NCBI GenBank assembly: GCA_047610385.1
Contig: JBLGAC010000001.1
Coordinates: 1 to 64,000 of the forward strand
Source of the DNA: JBOCEF01 sp047610385
GTDB lineage: Bacteria; Pseudomonadota; Alphaproteobacteria; Rhodobacterales; Rhodobacteraceae
Direction of reading: 5' to 3'
DNA length: 64,000 nucleotides
Shown: positions 1 to 8,468 of the stretch, one piece after another
Position numbering within the stretch: position 1 is the first letter of the stretch
Layout: the number at the start of each line of letters is the position of its first letter
Translations under genes and position numbers: made by a program
The notes under the pieces: model-generated
What the model was told of the DNA's origin: nothing
Seen by the model: only the letters and a program-made list of their open reading frames with translations
Databases searched by the model: none

Positions 1-160
1 CCCGAAAGGCAGGGCCTGCCCCCACCATTCCGTTCTAGGAAAGGAGCGTCGTCCCATGGGGTTGAAAAGGAACAGTAGCTTGACGCGCCACCCTCTAAGA
101 AATTTATTAATATGGTAATTATTGGGGCGATCAGACCCCGGGCGTGAGGCACCCCCAACG

Positions 161-188
161 AAAAAGGGCGCCCCAGTCCGGGGCGCCC
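161..188 (-). terminator. Rho-independent terminator of pyk
   Basis: A 9-bp GC stem (166-174 with 180-188, 5-nt loop) is followed on the minus strand by a run of five T. It lies about 20 bp past the pyk stop codon. Confidence 0.85.
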
Positions 189-209
189 CAAACCCTCAGC
201 GCGCCCGGA

Positions 210-1655
210 TCACTCCAGCTCACCCTCAAAGATCAGCTTTTCGCGCACCGGGGCGACACGCAGGATGTTGGTCGATCCCGGCGTGTTGAACGGGATGCCG
301 GCGATCACCACAATGCGGTCGTCCTCAGACGCAAATCCCGCCTCAAGCGCTGCGCGGGCTGCCGACACGACCGCCAGCTTGAACCGCTCCACTTCATGGG
401 TGTGGATGCAATGCAGGCCCCAGACCAGCCCCAGACGCCGCGCGGTGGCGATGAACGGGGTCAGCGCGATGATCGGCACACGGGGGCGTTCGCGCGCTGA
501 CAGAATCGCCGTGGTGCCGCTATGGGTGAAGCAGCAGATCGCGGCGACCTCGGTGGTTTCTGCAACCTCGCGCGCGGCGGACACGATGGCGTCCGACACG
601 CGGGTGCGCGATTTGGAGCGGGTGGCCTCCATCCGCTCGCGCCAATAGGGGTCGGCCTCGACCTCCTCAGCCACGGCGTTCATGGTGGCAACGGCTTCAA
701 CCGGGTATTTGCCCGCCGCGCTTTCGGCCGACAGCATCACCGCGTCGGCCCCGTGATAGATGGCCGTGGCGACGTCCGACACCTCAGCGCGCGTCGGCAC
801 GGGGGCGGAGATCATGCTCTCCATCATCTGAGTCGCGACGATCACCGGTTTGCCGGCGTCGCGGCACAGCTCCAGCAGGCGGCGCTGGATGGGGGGCACC
901 TTGGTGATCGGCATTTCGACGCCCAGATCACCACGCGCAACCATAATGCCGTCGGCCTCAATCAAAATCGCGTCGATGGCTTTGACGGCGGCAGGCTTTT
1001 CGATCTTGGCGATGATGGCGGCACGGCCTTTGGCCAGCGCCTTGCCCTCGATCACGTCCTCAGCCCGCTGCACAAAGCTGAGCGCGAGCCAGTCGACCCC
1101 CAGCCTGCAAACAAATTCCAGATCGATGCGGTCTTTTTCGGTCAGCGCCGGGATCGGCAGCACCACGTCGGGCACGTTCACGCCCTTGCGGTCAGAAATC
1201 ATGCCCCCGACGATCACGTCGCAATCGGCGCTTTCATGGTCGCAGCGCGTCACGCGCAGGCGGATGGCACCGTCATTGACCAGCAATTCGGCGCCAGGCT
1301 CAATCGCCTCAAAAATCTCGATATGGGGCAGCTGTACGCGGGTGACGTCGCCGAGTTCGTCCGACATGTCAAAGCGAAAGTGCGCGCCGGTTTCCAACAT
1401 CTGCGGGCCGTCCTTGAACGTGCCGACGCGCAGCTTGGGGCCCTGAAGATCCGCCAGAATGCAGATCGGGCGGCCGACCTCATGTTCAATCTCACGGATG
1501 ATGCGGTGTTTCTCAGTGATCTCGGCATGGGTGCCGTGGGACATGTTCAGGCGGAACACGTCAGCTCCGGCATCGAACAGGTTGCGGATCACGCTGCGCT
1601 CGGACGAGGCCGGGCCCAGCGTGGCGACGATTTTGACATGTCTGCGGCGACGCAT
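210..1655 (-). CDS. pyk: Pyruvate kinase
   Basis: Pyruvate kinase converts phosphoenolpyruvate and ADP to pyruvate and ATP in the last step of glycolysis, in the cytoplasm. The 481-residue product starts MRRRRHVKIVATLGP, the usual N-terminus of the family. It carries ADLQGPKLRVG, the active-site lysine motif IIAKIEKPAAV, MVARGDLGVEMP and MLSAESAAGKYPVEAV, and ends in the regulatory C-terminal domain. The longest ORF begins 36 codons upstream. The ATG at 1655 was chosen because it is preceded by an AGAGG ribosome-binding site and matches the family start. The gene appears monocistronic, transcribed away from the 1894 gene, and ends at a strong terminator. Confidence 0.97.
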   Translation of the reverse strand: MRRRRHVKIVATLGPASSERSVIRNLFDAGADVFRLNMSHGTHAEITEKHRIIREIEHEVGRPICILADLQGPKLRVGTFKDGPQMLETGAHFRFDMSDELGDVTRVQLPHIEIFEAIEPGAELLVNDGAIRLRVTRCDHESADCDVIVGGMISDRKGVNVPDVVLPIPALTEKDRIDLEFVCRLGVDWLALSFVQRAEDVIEGKALAKGRAAIIAKIEKPAAVKAIDAILIEADGIMVARGDLGVEMPITKVPPIQRRLLELCRDAGKPVIVATQMMESMISAPVPTRAEVSDVATAIYHGADAVMLSAESAAGKYPVEAVATMNAVAEEVEADPYWRERMEATRSKSRTRVSDAIVSAAREVAETTEVAAICCFTHSGTTAILSARERPRVPIIALTPFIATARRLGLVWGLHCIHTHEVERFKLAVVSAARAALEAGFASEDDRIVVIAGIPFNTPGSTNILRVAPVREKLIFEGELE

Positions 1656-1893
1656 GAAAGCCTCTTGGGTATGACGGAAAAAAAGATGGGGCAGCGGCAA
1701 GGTATAGCAGCGCCCAGCGCCTGAGCGCACGGAAAATGCCGGACATATTGATGCGCAGGCCAATCAGACCGGGCCAGATGATTGCGCGCCGGGGGCGCCG
1801 CTTCGGCCCCTTGCAGGCGCGGCCGGGGCGCCTATGCTTTGGCATAGGTCAGGCGCGCCCGCACGCCGCCCCAATTAAGGCCCCGGAGCCCCA
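1656..1893. other. Divergent intergenic region
   Basis: This spacer separates pyk (minus) from the amidohydrolase gene (plus) and should hold both promoters. I see no convincing -35/-10 pair for either, and no RNA structure beyond GC-rich inverted sequence around 1790-1860. Confidence 0.4.
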
Positions 1894-2682
1894 ATGCCCA
1901 GCACGCCCGCCTATGAGATCGCCAACCCCGCCGGCAACCCCGCCGTCATCCTGCTGTGCGACCACGCCAGCAACCGCGTGCCCGACGAAGTGGCCGGCGG
2001 CGATCTGGGCCTTCCCCCCACGGACATGGCGCGGCACATCGCCTATGATGTCGGCGCGCGCGGCGTGACGCTGGAACTGGCGCGCCTGCTGAACGCGCCC
2101 GCGGTGCTGTCGACGTTTTCGCGCCTTGTGATCGATCCCAACCGGGGTGAGGACGACCCGACCCTGGTGATGCAGCTTTATGACGGGTCAGTCATCCCGG
2201 CCAACCGGCGGATCGAAGCCCCCGAAATCGCCGCGCGGCTTGATGCTTGGCACCGGCCCTATCACGGGGCCATTCGCGCCACGATCGCCGCGGCGCAGGC
2301 CAAGATGGCCGATGCCGGGGCCGCCACGCCGCGGCCCGCGGTGATTTCGCTGCATTCCTACACGCCGCAACTGCGCGGGCGCCCGCCGCGGCCCTGGCAT
2401 GCCGGGGTGCTGTGGGATCGCGATGCGCGCCTCGCCCGCCCCATGATCGACCTGCTGCGCGCCGAACCGGATCTGGCGGTCGGTGACAATGAACCCTATG
2501 CGGGCCATCTGGCGGGCGACACCATGTGGACCCACGGCACAAGCCGCGGCCTGCCGCATGCGCTGCTGGAACTGCGCAACGACCTGATCGACACCCAGCA
2601 CCAGCAAATCGCCTGGGCCGCGCGTCTTGCACCCATCCTGCGCGCAGCGCTGGCGCGGATGGAGGAGGACGCCGCGCCCTGA
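1894..2682 (+). CDS. N-formylglutamate amidohydrolase family protein
   Basis: The 262-residue product belongs to the N-formylglutamate amidohydrolase (HutG-like, FGase) family. Members hydrolyse N-formylglutamate to glutamate and formate, although many paralogues outside hut operons are unassigned. Family landmarks are LLCDHASNRVP near the N-terminus, VIDPNRGEDDP about a third of the way in, and VISLHSYTP in the middle, which carry likely metal-binding Asp and His residues. No signal peptide is visible, so it should be cytoplasmic. No histidine-degradation genes are nearby, so the true substrate is open. The next gene starts 66 bp downstream. Confidence 0.85.
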   Translation: MPSTPAYEIANPAGNPAVILLCDHASNRVPDEVAGGDLGLPPTDMARHIAYDVGARGVTLELARLLNAPAVLSTFSRLVIDPNRGEDDPTLVMQLYDGSVIPANRRIEAPEIAARLDAWHRPYHGAIRATIAAAQAKMADAGAATPRPAVISLHSYTPQLRGRPPRPWHAGVLWDRDARLARPMIDLLRAEPDLAVGDNEPYAGHLAGDTMWTHGTSRGLPHALLELRNDLIDTQHQQIAWAARLAPILRAALARMEEDAAP

Positions 2683-2748
2683 CCCCCCCCTTGGGATACG
2701 GCGCGCACGCCTTAGATACCGTCTGACAGACATTCCCCGGAGGATCCC

Positions 2749-3066
2749 ATGACCGACCCCCTTCCCCCCGTCGACGACGCGGCCCGCACCGAAATTGAGG
2801 CGGCCGTGTTCCGCCGCATGCGCGACCACCTGATGGCGCGCACAGATGTGCAGAACATCGACATGATGAATCTGACCGGCTTTTGCCGCAACTGCCTGTC
2901 GCGCTGGTGGCAAGATGCCGCCGCTGGGCACGGCGTGACCGTCACCAAAGATCAGGGCCGGGAAATCGTTTATGGCGAGCCTTACGGCGACTGGTGCGAC
3001 AAGCACCAGACCGAGGCCAGCCCCGACAAGCAGACCGCTTTTGAGAAGAACCGCCCGGATCACTGA
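2749..3066 (+). CDS. DUF1244 family protein
   Basis: This 105-residue protein matches the DUF1244 family, which is conserved in alpha- and gammaproteobacteria and has no assigned function. The diagnostic segment is RTDVQNIDMMNLTGFCRNCLSRWW, given here as its flanks RTDVQNIDMMN and GFCRNCLSRWW, with a CxxC pair and a later WCDKHQ that could bind metal. A CGGAGGAT ribosome-binding site precedes the ATG. It lies between the amidohydrolase and gapR on the same strand, with short gaps that would allow co-transcription. Confidence 0.88.
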   Translation: MTDPLPPVDDAARTEIEAAVFRRMRDHLMARTDVQNIDMMNLTGFCRNCLSRWWQDAAAGHGVTVTKDQGREIVYGEPYGDWCDKHQTEASPDKQTAFEKNRPDH

Positions 3067-3150
3067 GCGCGCCTTGCCCGCGGCCCGCTTCGCCGCTAGT
3101 TTCCGCCGCTTCATGCGACCCGCAGCACAGCAGCCTTTCGGAGACCCCAG

Positions 3151-3423
3151 ATGGCAGACGACGTAACGGACGACGCTTCCAATGCCACCGTGCATGCCTC
3201 GCAACTGCGCAGCATCATTGAGCGGATCGAGCGCCTTGAGGAAGAAAAGAAAGAAGTCGCCGAGCAGATCAAAGAGGTCTACGGCGAGGCCAAGGGCAAC
3301 GGATTTGACACTAAGATCCTGCGCAAGGTGATCAGTCTGCGCAAAAAATCCTCAGATGAGCGGTCAGAGGAAGAGGCAATGCTCGACCTTTACCTTCAGG
3401 CCCTGGGCATGCTGCCCGGCTGA
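3151..3423 (+). CDS. gapR: GapR-type DNA-binding protein (DUF2312)
   Basis: The 90-residue product is a DUF2312 protein. In Caulobacter the family member GapR is a nucleoid-associated protein that binds overtwisted AT-rich DNA and assists replication. A coiled-coil segment (SIIERIERLEEEKKEVAEQ, about residues 23-41) is followed by the conserved EAKGNGFDTKILRKVISLRK. A GGAGA ribosome-binding site precedes the ATG. A long perfect-stem terminator follows, so this closes a transcription unit. The assignment to the family is firm; the in vivo role is by homology. Confidence 0.9.
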   Translation: MADDVTDDASNATVHASQLRSIIERIERLEEEKKEVAEQIKEVYGEAKGNGFDTKILRKVISLRKKSSDERSEEEAMLDLYLQALGMLPG

Positions 3424-3450
3424 GGCCACACCACCCAAGCGCCAATGGCA

Positions 3451-3492
3451 CATGAAAACGCCGCGCCCCGATCAGGGCGCGGCGTTTTCATG
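3451..3492 (+). terminator. Terminator after gapR
   Basis: A perfect 18-bp stem (3451-3468 with 3475-3492) has a 6-nt loop, with AAAA and TTTT flanking the GC core. Because it is symmetric it could act in both directions. Confidence 0.85.
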
Positions 3493-3833
3493 TGTCGGGG
3501 CTGGCCGCCATCTGCGCCGATGCGCGCGCATCAACCGGGCAAATTCGCCCTGCACGTCGGCGCGCCCAATGGCCATAGCTCCCCTCGCGTTCGATGGCTG
3601 TTTGGGAAGCGCGGGCGCCAGCTGCGCCGCGTCGGCCCGGCAGCGCAGGCGGCCCGGCCAAGACTGAGTCGCCCCCGATACCTGATGATTTGCATCTGAC
3701 AGCCAAAAAACCCGATCACTTGGCCATTTTCCCCCCGCGCAGCCGCTCTGTCCTTGCTCCCTGCCCCTTGCGCGCGCGCCCTGCCTACGCTATCGGACGC
3801 GGCACGTTTTCCCTTTTGCAGGAGCATCGCGTC
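3493..3833 (+). other. Gene-free spacer upstream of VUT transporter
   Basis: About 340 bp lack a convincing gene. Minus-strand ORFs here have no ribosome-binding site or recognisable motif. A weak promoter-like pair, TTGCGC (3768-3773) and TATCGG (3791-3796) with 17-bp spacing, lies upstream of the VUT gene. I see no preQ1-type riboswitch pseudoknot. Confidence 0.35.
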
Positions 3834-4436
3834 ATGACCCGCGGCGTCATCTTCGGCATAGCGGCCATGACCATCGTGGTCGTCGCTTCAAACATCCTCG
3901 TGCAACACCTGTTTGGCGACTGGCTGACGCTGGGCGCATTCACCTATCCGTTCGCGTTCCTCGTGACCGACCTGATCAACCGCAGTCTGGGCGTTACCGC
4001 CGCGCGGCGGGTGGTGGTGGCGGGCTTCGTTGCCGGGGTCGCGTGCAGCTTTGTCGCGGCGCAGTTCGGCATGACCACGTTCCGCATCGCGCTCGGCTCA
4101 GGGCTGGCCTTTGTGATCGCGCAGATGCTGGACGTGGCGGTGTTCGACCGGTTGCGCGCCGGGGCTTGGTGGCGCGCGCCGCTGGTCAGCTCAGTGCTCG
4201 GCTCGGCGCTCGACACCGCGCTGTTCTTCTCAATCGCCTTCGCCGGGGCGCTGGCGTTCCTTGCGCCGTCGGACGACGTGTCCTGGGCCGGGGAAATGAT
4301 CCCCCTGCTGGGCATGGGTCCGCTTGCGCCGCTGTGGGTCAGCCTGGCGACGGCCGATTTTGCGGTGAAGCTGACGCTGGCACTGGTGGCGCTGGCACCA
4401 TTTCGGGCCCTGTCGGCGCGCATGCGCGCGGCCTGA
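3834..4436 (+). CDS. Queuosine precursor transporter (VUT family, YhhQ-like)
   Basis: The 200-residue integral membrane protein belongs to the VUT/YhhQ family, whose E. coli member imports the queuosine precursors preQ0/preQ1 for tRNA modification. About six hydrophobic segments are visible. The family landmark is TYPFAFLVTDLINRSLG, followed by arginine-rich and aspartate-bearing loops (QMLDVAVFDRLR). The longest frame extends 80 codons upstream, but the ATG at 3834 has an AGGAG ribosome-binding site and the classic N-terminus. No queuosine biosynthesis gene is adjacent. A terminator lies just downstream. Confidence 0.88.
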   Translation: MTRGVIFGIAAMTIVVVASNILVQHLFGDWLTLGAFTYPFAFLVTDLINRSLGVTAARRVVVAGFVAGVACSFVAAQFGMTTFRIALGSGLAFVIAQMLDVAVFDRLRAGAWWRAPLVSSVLGSALDTALFFSIAFAGALAFLAPSDDVSWAGEMIPLLGMGPLAPLWVSLATADFAVKLTLALVALAPFRALSARMRAA

Positions 4437-4454
4437 TCGCGCGACCATGATTGC

Positions 4455-4486
4455 AGGGGCCGCACCGCATGTCGGGGCGGCCTTTT
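4455..4486 (+). terminator. Terminator after VUT transporter gene
   Basis: The stem GGCCGC (4458-4463) with GCGGCC (4477-4482) is followed by TTTT. It is directly followed by another small inverted repeat with 7-bp arms (4486-4504). Confidence 0.6.
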
Positions 4487-4602
4487 GCATTTGCATCAAA
4501 TGCACCAGAAAATTGCGGCGGGCACCGCACGCAAAGCTTTACAGAACGACGCCGCGCGCGCACGATGATCACAGTCATCAACAACGGAAAGGAGGTTGCT
4601 CT

Positions 4603-4659
4603 ATGTCAAGTGAGAACATGGGACCGACGGCGGGGTTTACGCGCGAGGATCGCGGGTAA
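4603..4659 (+). CDS. Candidate 18-codon leader or small-protein ORF
   Basis: The ORF encodes MSSENMGPTAGFTREDRG and stops at TAA. Its ATG follows an unusually complete Shine-Dalgarno sequence (GGAAAGGAGG, 4586-4595) at good spacing, which is the main reason to believe it is translated. It sits just before a large hairpin (4676-4720) and a terminator-like hairpin (4761-4786), about 240 bp upstream of arfB. It is too short for database-style recognition and I do not recognise the peptide. It could be a leader peptide controlling arfB, a small protein, or a translated small RNA. Confidence 0.45.
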   Translation: MSSENMGPTAGFTREDRG

Positions 4660-4660
4660 G

Positions 4661-4794
4661 GGAGCAGCCTCTCTGCCGACGGCGCCGAGCGCGGCGCGAT
4701 GCGCCGCCCAAGGCCGTCGGTTCCGAAACTCACGCCCTGTAGCTGACAAGCTGCAGGTCAGGGGCCGCGGAGACAACCGCGGCCCCTTCGTATT
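4661..4794 (+). ncRNA. Structured RNA element upstream of arfB
   Basis: Three hairpins follow the small ORF. The first is an outer stem 4676-4683 with 4713-4720 enclosing a 7-bp stem 4691-4697 with 4701-4707. The second is a small CTGTAGC/GCTGCAG stem around 4737-4754. The third is a 10-bp stem 4761-4770 with 4777-4786 followed by TTCGTATT. The arrangement resembles an attenuator or a terminated small RNA. I could not match it to a known Rfam family by eye. Confidence 0.45.
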
Positions 4795-4898
4795 GTGCAA
4801 CGCTTTGTGAATCACAGTATGAAACGCGGGCCAAAGGTGGCGCTGCCATCCGCGATGGGCCATATCTGGGGACCCCGCCGCCAACCAGGTCCGCCCCG

Positions 4899-5321
4899 AT
4901 GATCCGCATCACCGACGACATCTCCATCGCCGACTGGGAATTGTCTGAGAGCTTTACCCGCAGCTCCGGCCCCGGCGGGCAGAACGTCAACAAGGTCGAA
5001 ACGGCGGTTGAGCTCAGGTTTGAGGCCGCGCGCTCCCCCAACCTGCCCGAGTATGTGAAGACGCGGCTAAAACGGCTGGCGGGCCGGCGCTGGACCTTGG
5101 ACGGTGCCGTGCTGATCCGCGCCGAAAGCACCCGGTCCCAGCTGCGCAACCGTGAAGACGCGTTGGAGCGTCTGAAAACCCTGATCGAACAAGCCGCCCA
5201 CCGCCCCAAACGCCGCATTCCGACGCGCCCGACGCTGGGGTCAAAACGCCGGCGGCTGGATGAAAAAACCCGGCGCGGCGGCGTGAAATCCCTGCGCGGG
5301 AAACCGCAGAGCGACGATTGA
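4899..5321 (+). CDS. arfB: Alternative ribosome-rescue factor ArfB (YaeJ-like)
   Basis: ArfB is a codon-independent peptidyl-tRNA hydrolase that rescues ribosomes stalled on non-stop mRNA. The 140-residue protein has the release-factor catalytic GGQ within SSGPGGQNVNKVETAVELRF (about residues 22-41). It has a basic C-terminal tail (KRRIPTRPTLGSKRRRLDEK) of the kind that enters the empty mRNA channel. It lacks the codon-recognition domains of RF1/RF2, and its length is normal for ArfB. The structured leader upstream may regulate it. The next gene is convergent. Confidence 0.93.
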   Translation: MIRITDDISIADWELSESFTRSSGPGGQNVNKVETAVELRFEAARSPNLPEYVKTRLKRLAGRRWTLDGAVLIRAESTRSQLRNREDALERLKTLIEQAAHRPKRRIPTRPTLGSKRRRLDEKTRRGGVKSLRGKPQSDD

Positions 5322-5375
5322 CCGGCGCCGCGGCGCCCCGCCCGCCGCACGCGCAACGTCGACTACGGCGCCCCC

Positions 5376-5410
5376 GTGCCCGAGCGGGGGGCCCGCCCCC
5401 CCGAGGGCAC
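5376..5410. other. GC-rich hairpin between convergent genes
   Basis: GTGCCC (5376-5381) pairs with GGGCAC (5405-5410) around an inner G/C-run stem. It lies between the convergent ends of arfB and the binding-protein gene. It lacks a T-run, so it is only a possible terminator or RNA-stabilising hairpin. Confidence 0.35.
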
Positions 5411-5439
5411 GGCCACACCCCCGGGCCTTCAAGGCCGCG

Positions 5440-6306
5440 TCATTCTGGAATTGCGACGACCTCATAAACCGCCTCAGTCAGCGGGGTCAGGTTGATCCGC
5501 CCCATCGCCGACTGGATATGATCGAATATCTCACCTGAGCGGTAGATCCGGCTCAGGCCCTGATCGACCAGCAGCCGCAGCGCGGTCTCGCCGCGTGCCA
5601 TGGTCAGGGCGTAAGGCTCAAAGGAATAAAGCTCCGGCGCCACGACCAGCGGCGCCAAAGGCGGCATGCGCCCGAGCTGGTATAAAAGAATCGACTGATC
5701 GCCAATATAGGCCTCGATCTCGCCGTTCTGCAGCGCTGCCAGCCCATCCACATGGCTGGCAAAGGCAATCACTGGCGAGGATGCGCCATGGCTGCCCAGC
5801 AGATCGGGGACCAGCGCCTGGGTGGTGGTGCCGGCCAGCACGCCCACGGGCTCCTCGGTCAGGTCCGACAATTTTTCGGGCCCGCCTTTGCGAAACACCA
5901 CCCCGGCGCCCGCAATGAAATAGGGGATCGAGAAATCCAGCCGCGCACGCCGCGCGATGGTCTGGGTGGTCGGCCCGCAATGCAGATCGACCCGCCCGTC
6001 CACGATGGCCGCGAACCGGGTCTGCGCGGTCACCGCGATCCATTCCACCGCCAGATCGGCGCGGCCACCCGCCTGCGCCAGATGGCGCACCAGCGCGCTG
6101 CACAGCGCCACGGCCAGCCCCGCCGGGGTGCCCGTTTCGTCGCGATAAGAAAATGGCGGGGCGTCATGCCGGTAGCCCATGCGGATCACGCCCGAACTTT
6201 CGATCCGCGCGATCACGTCGGCCTGCGCGCCCATGGGCGACAGCGCGGCCAAGGCCAACGCGCCCAACGCCGCTGCGCGTCCCGTCCTGCCCAACGCAGT
6301 CTTCAT
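5440..6306 (-). CDS. Periplasmic substrate-binding protein, amino-acid ABC transporter type
   Basis: The 288-residue product is a family 3 extracellular solute-binding protein, the class that delivers amino acids to ABC permeases. A Sec signal peptide is evident (basic start, AALGALALAALSPMGAQA then mature DVIARIE). The fold markers are GVIRMGYRHDAPPFSYRD, the Arg/Asp ligand-binding region DLHCGPTTQTIARR, and VGVLAGTTTQALVPDLL. No permease or ATPase gene is adjacent, so it may be an orphan receptor or serve a distant transporter. The ATG at 6306 was preferred to a start ten codons upstream because it gives a standard signal peptide. Confidence 0.85.
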   Translation of the reverse strand: MKTALGRTGRAAALGALALAALSPMGAQADVIARIESSGVIRMGYRHDAPPFSYRDETGTPAGLAVALCSALVRHLAQAGGRADLAVEWIAVTAQTRFAAIVDGRVDLHCGPTTQTIARRARLDFSIPYFIAGAGVVFRKGGPEKLSDLTEEPVGVLAGTTTQALVPDLLGSHGASSPVIAFASHVDGLAALQNGEIEAYIGDQSILLYQLGRMPPLAPLVVAPELYSFEPYALTMARGETALRLLVDQGLSRIYRSGEIFDHIQSAMGRINLTPLTEAVYEVVAIPE

Positions 6307-6523
6307 CACGCCCGCCCCCCTTATGCATCGGGCCAAAGCTTGCGCCGCCGCCCGCCATTTTTCAACCCGCCCCCCGGATCACCGCGCCCCCCCGGGATCG
6401 CCGCACCGCGCGCGCGTGGCTTGCCGCTGGAAAAGCGCGCCCGCGCGCGGTATGTCCCCTATCGCCGTTCCCCGCCGGAGCGCCCGCCAAGATCCCGGCC
6501 GGAGCATGAGGAGAGACCCGACC

Positions 6524-8038
6524 ATGACCCATCTCGACTATCGCGACCCTGAGCCGAAGATCTTCCACGGCGCGACCGGGGATTGGGAGCTGGTGATTGG
6601 CATGGAAATCCATGCCCAGGTCCATTCGAAGGCCAAGCTGTTCTCAGGTGCCTCAACCCAATTCGGGGCTGAGCCGAACACCAACGTGTCGCTGATCGAC
6701 GCAGCCATGCCAGGCATGTTGCCGGTCATCAACAACTATTGCGTGGAACAAGCGATCCGCACCGGTCTGGGCCTGAAAGCGCAGATCAACCTGCGCTCAG
6801 TCTTCGACCGCAAAAACTATTTTTACCCTGATCTGCCGCAGGGCTATCAGATCAGCCAGTTCCGCGACCCGATCGTCGGCGAGGGCGAGGTTCTGGTGGA
6901 CATCGCGCCGGGAATCGCCCGCCGCGTGCGCATTGAGCGCATCCATCTGGAACAGGATGCCGGCAAATCGATCCACGATCTGGACCCGCGCCTGTCCTTC
7001 GTCGATCTGAACCGCACCGGCGTCGCGCTGATGGAAATCGTCAGCCGCCCCGACATCCGCGGGCCCGAGGAAGCCGCTGAATTTGTGCGCAAACTGCGCC
7101 AGATCCTGCGCTATCTGGGAACCTGCGACGGCAACATGCAAGAAGGCTCTATGCGGGCGGATGTGAACGTGTCCGTCTGCCGCCCCGGCCAGCACGAAAA
7201 ATACATGGCAACGCAGGATTTCGGCCATCTGGGCACGCGCTGCGAGATCAAGAACATGAACTCGATGCGGTTCATCCAGCAGGCCATTGATTATGAGGCC
7301 CGCCGCCAGATCGCAGTTCTGGAGGACGGCGGATCCATCGCCCAGGAAACCCGCCTTTACGATCCGACCAAGGGCGAAACCCGGTCCATGCGCTCCAAGG
7401 AAGAAGCGCATGATTACCGCTATTTTCCCGATCCTGACCTGCTGCCGCTGGAATTTGACCAAGCTTGGGTCGATGAGATCAAAGCCAGCCTGCCCGAACT
7501 GCCCGATGAAAAGAAAGCCCGCTTTGTCACCCAATACAGCGTCACCGAATATGACGCCGGGGTGCTGACGGCTGAGGTTGAAAACGCCGCCTTCTTCGAA
7601 GACGTGGCCGCGGGCCGCGATGGCAAGCAGGCCGCGAACTGGCTGATCAATGAGCTGTTCGGGCGTCTGAACAAAGAAGGCCTCGGCGTCGCCACCTCGC
7701 CGATTTCCCCCGCGCAGATCGGCGGCGTGATCGATCTGATCAAATCGGGCGAGATTTCCGGCAAGATTGCCAAGGACCTGTTCGAAATCATGTGGACCGA
7801 AGGTGGCGATCCTGCCGCCCTGGTCGAAGCGCGCGGCATGAAGCAGGTCACCGACACCGGCGCCATCGAACAGGCAGTGATCGACGTGATCGCGGCCAAC
7901 CCCGACAAGGCTGAGGCGGCGAGGGCCAAACCCTCGATGGCCGGGTGGTTCGTGGGTCAGGTGATGAAGGCCACCGGCGGCAAGGCCGCACCCCAAACGG
8001 TGCAACAGATCGTGAAGGCCAAGCTCGGGATCGAATGA
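6524..8038 (+). CDS. gatB: Aspartyl/glutamyl-tRNA amidotransferase subunit B
   Basis: GatB is the kinase/transamidase subunit of the GatCAB complex that converts Glu-tRNA(Gln) and Asp-tRNA(Asn) to the cognate amide forms. The 504-residue protein starts MTHLDYRDPEPK, with GMEIHAQVHSKAKLFSGAS and the family signature DLNRTGVALMEIVSRPD. It ends in a YqeY-like tRNA-binding tail (PSMAGWFVGQVMKATGGKA). An AGGAGA site supports the ATG at 6524; the longer frame upstream is not coding. gatA and gatC are not in the window. Confidence 0.97.
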   Translation: MTHLDYRDPEPKIFHGATGDWELVIGMEIHAQVHSKAKLFSGASTQFGAEPNTNVSLIDAAMPGMLPVINNYCVEQAIRTGLGLKAQINLRSVFDRKNYFYPDLPQGYQISQFRDPIVGEGEVLVDIAPGIARRVRIERIHLEQDAGKSIHDLDPRLSFVDLNRTGVALMEIVSRPDIRGPEEAAEFVRKLRQILRYLGTCDGNMQEGSMRADVNVSVCRPGQHEKYMATQDFGHLGTRCEIKNMNSMRFIQQAIDYEARRQIAVLEDGGSIAQETRLYDPTKGETRSMRSKEEAHDYRYFPDPDLLPLEFDQAWVDEIKASLPELPDEKKARFVTQYSVTEYDAGVLTAEVENAAFFEDVAAGRDGKQAANWLINELFGRLNKEGLGVATSPISPAQIGGVIDLIKSGEISGKIAKDLFEIMWTEGGDPAALVEARGMKQVTDTGAIEQAVIDVIAANPDKAEAARAKPSMAGWFVGQVMKATGGKAAPQTVQQIVKAKLGIE

Positions 8039-8132
8039 TCCCGCGCTGCGGCTCGATCAACGGTGCGCCTGTGCTATCGTCGCGGCGCTGAACAAATGAG
8101 GTCCCGCCCCTGGGACCCGGAGAGGCGGGGAC

Positions 8133-8468
8133 ATGATCAGATACGAATACCAGACCCTTCCGGCCCCGCGCCGGGAACGCCGCGCCCGCGGCAAGACATC
8201 GGGGGCCGAGGCCTTCGCCCAGACGATTCAGGCAGTGCTGAACGATCAGGCCGCGGCGGGCTGGGAATTCCAGCGCGCCGAAAGCCTGCCCTGCGATGAG
8301 AAAAAGGGCCTTTTCGGTGGCCGCCACGAAGTGCTGCACGCGCTGCTGGTTTTCCGCCGTGTCGTGAACACCATCGCGCCTGCAACAATGTCTGCGCGCG
8401 CGGAACCCTCCGCGCCCGCACCAAGCGTTGCGCCTGCGCCCACATCGCTGTTCAACATCGGGGACTGA
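8133..8468 (+). CDS. DUF4177 domain protein
   Basis: The first 75 residues (IRYEYQTLP, VLNDQAAAGWEFQRAESLPC, HALLVFRR) match the small DUF4177 beta-alpha fold, usually found in short proteins of unknown function. The C-terminus is a low-complexity Ala/Pro/Ser tail ending FNIGD. It is cytoplasmic by sequence. It is convergent with a lipoprotein gene, and both stop codons lie inside one perfect palindrome (8459-8484). Confidence 0.8.
   Translation: MIRYEYQTLPAPRRERRARGKTSGAEAFAQTIQAVLNDQAAAGWEFQRAESLPCDEKKGLFGGRHEVLHALLVFRRVVNTIAPATMSARAEPSAPAPSVAPAPTSLFNIGD

Noticed and set aside
522..1724. Long plus-strand ORF opposite pyk
   Set aside because: It is a shadow of pyk in GC-rich DNA: no family motif, His/Gly/Arg-rich composition, and no ribosome-binding site.
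3488..3827. Minus-strand ORFs in the spacer before the VUT gene
   Set aside because: No ribosome-binding site, motif or conservation signal; composition matches random high-GC frames.
4486..4504. Small inverted repeat with 7-bp arms downstream of the VUT terminator
   Set aside because: Too short and isolated to interpret beyond part of the terminator region.
6797..8005. Long minus-strand ORF opposite gatB
   Set aside because: It lies wholly inside gatB and lacks recognisable protein features.
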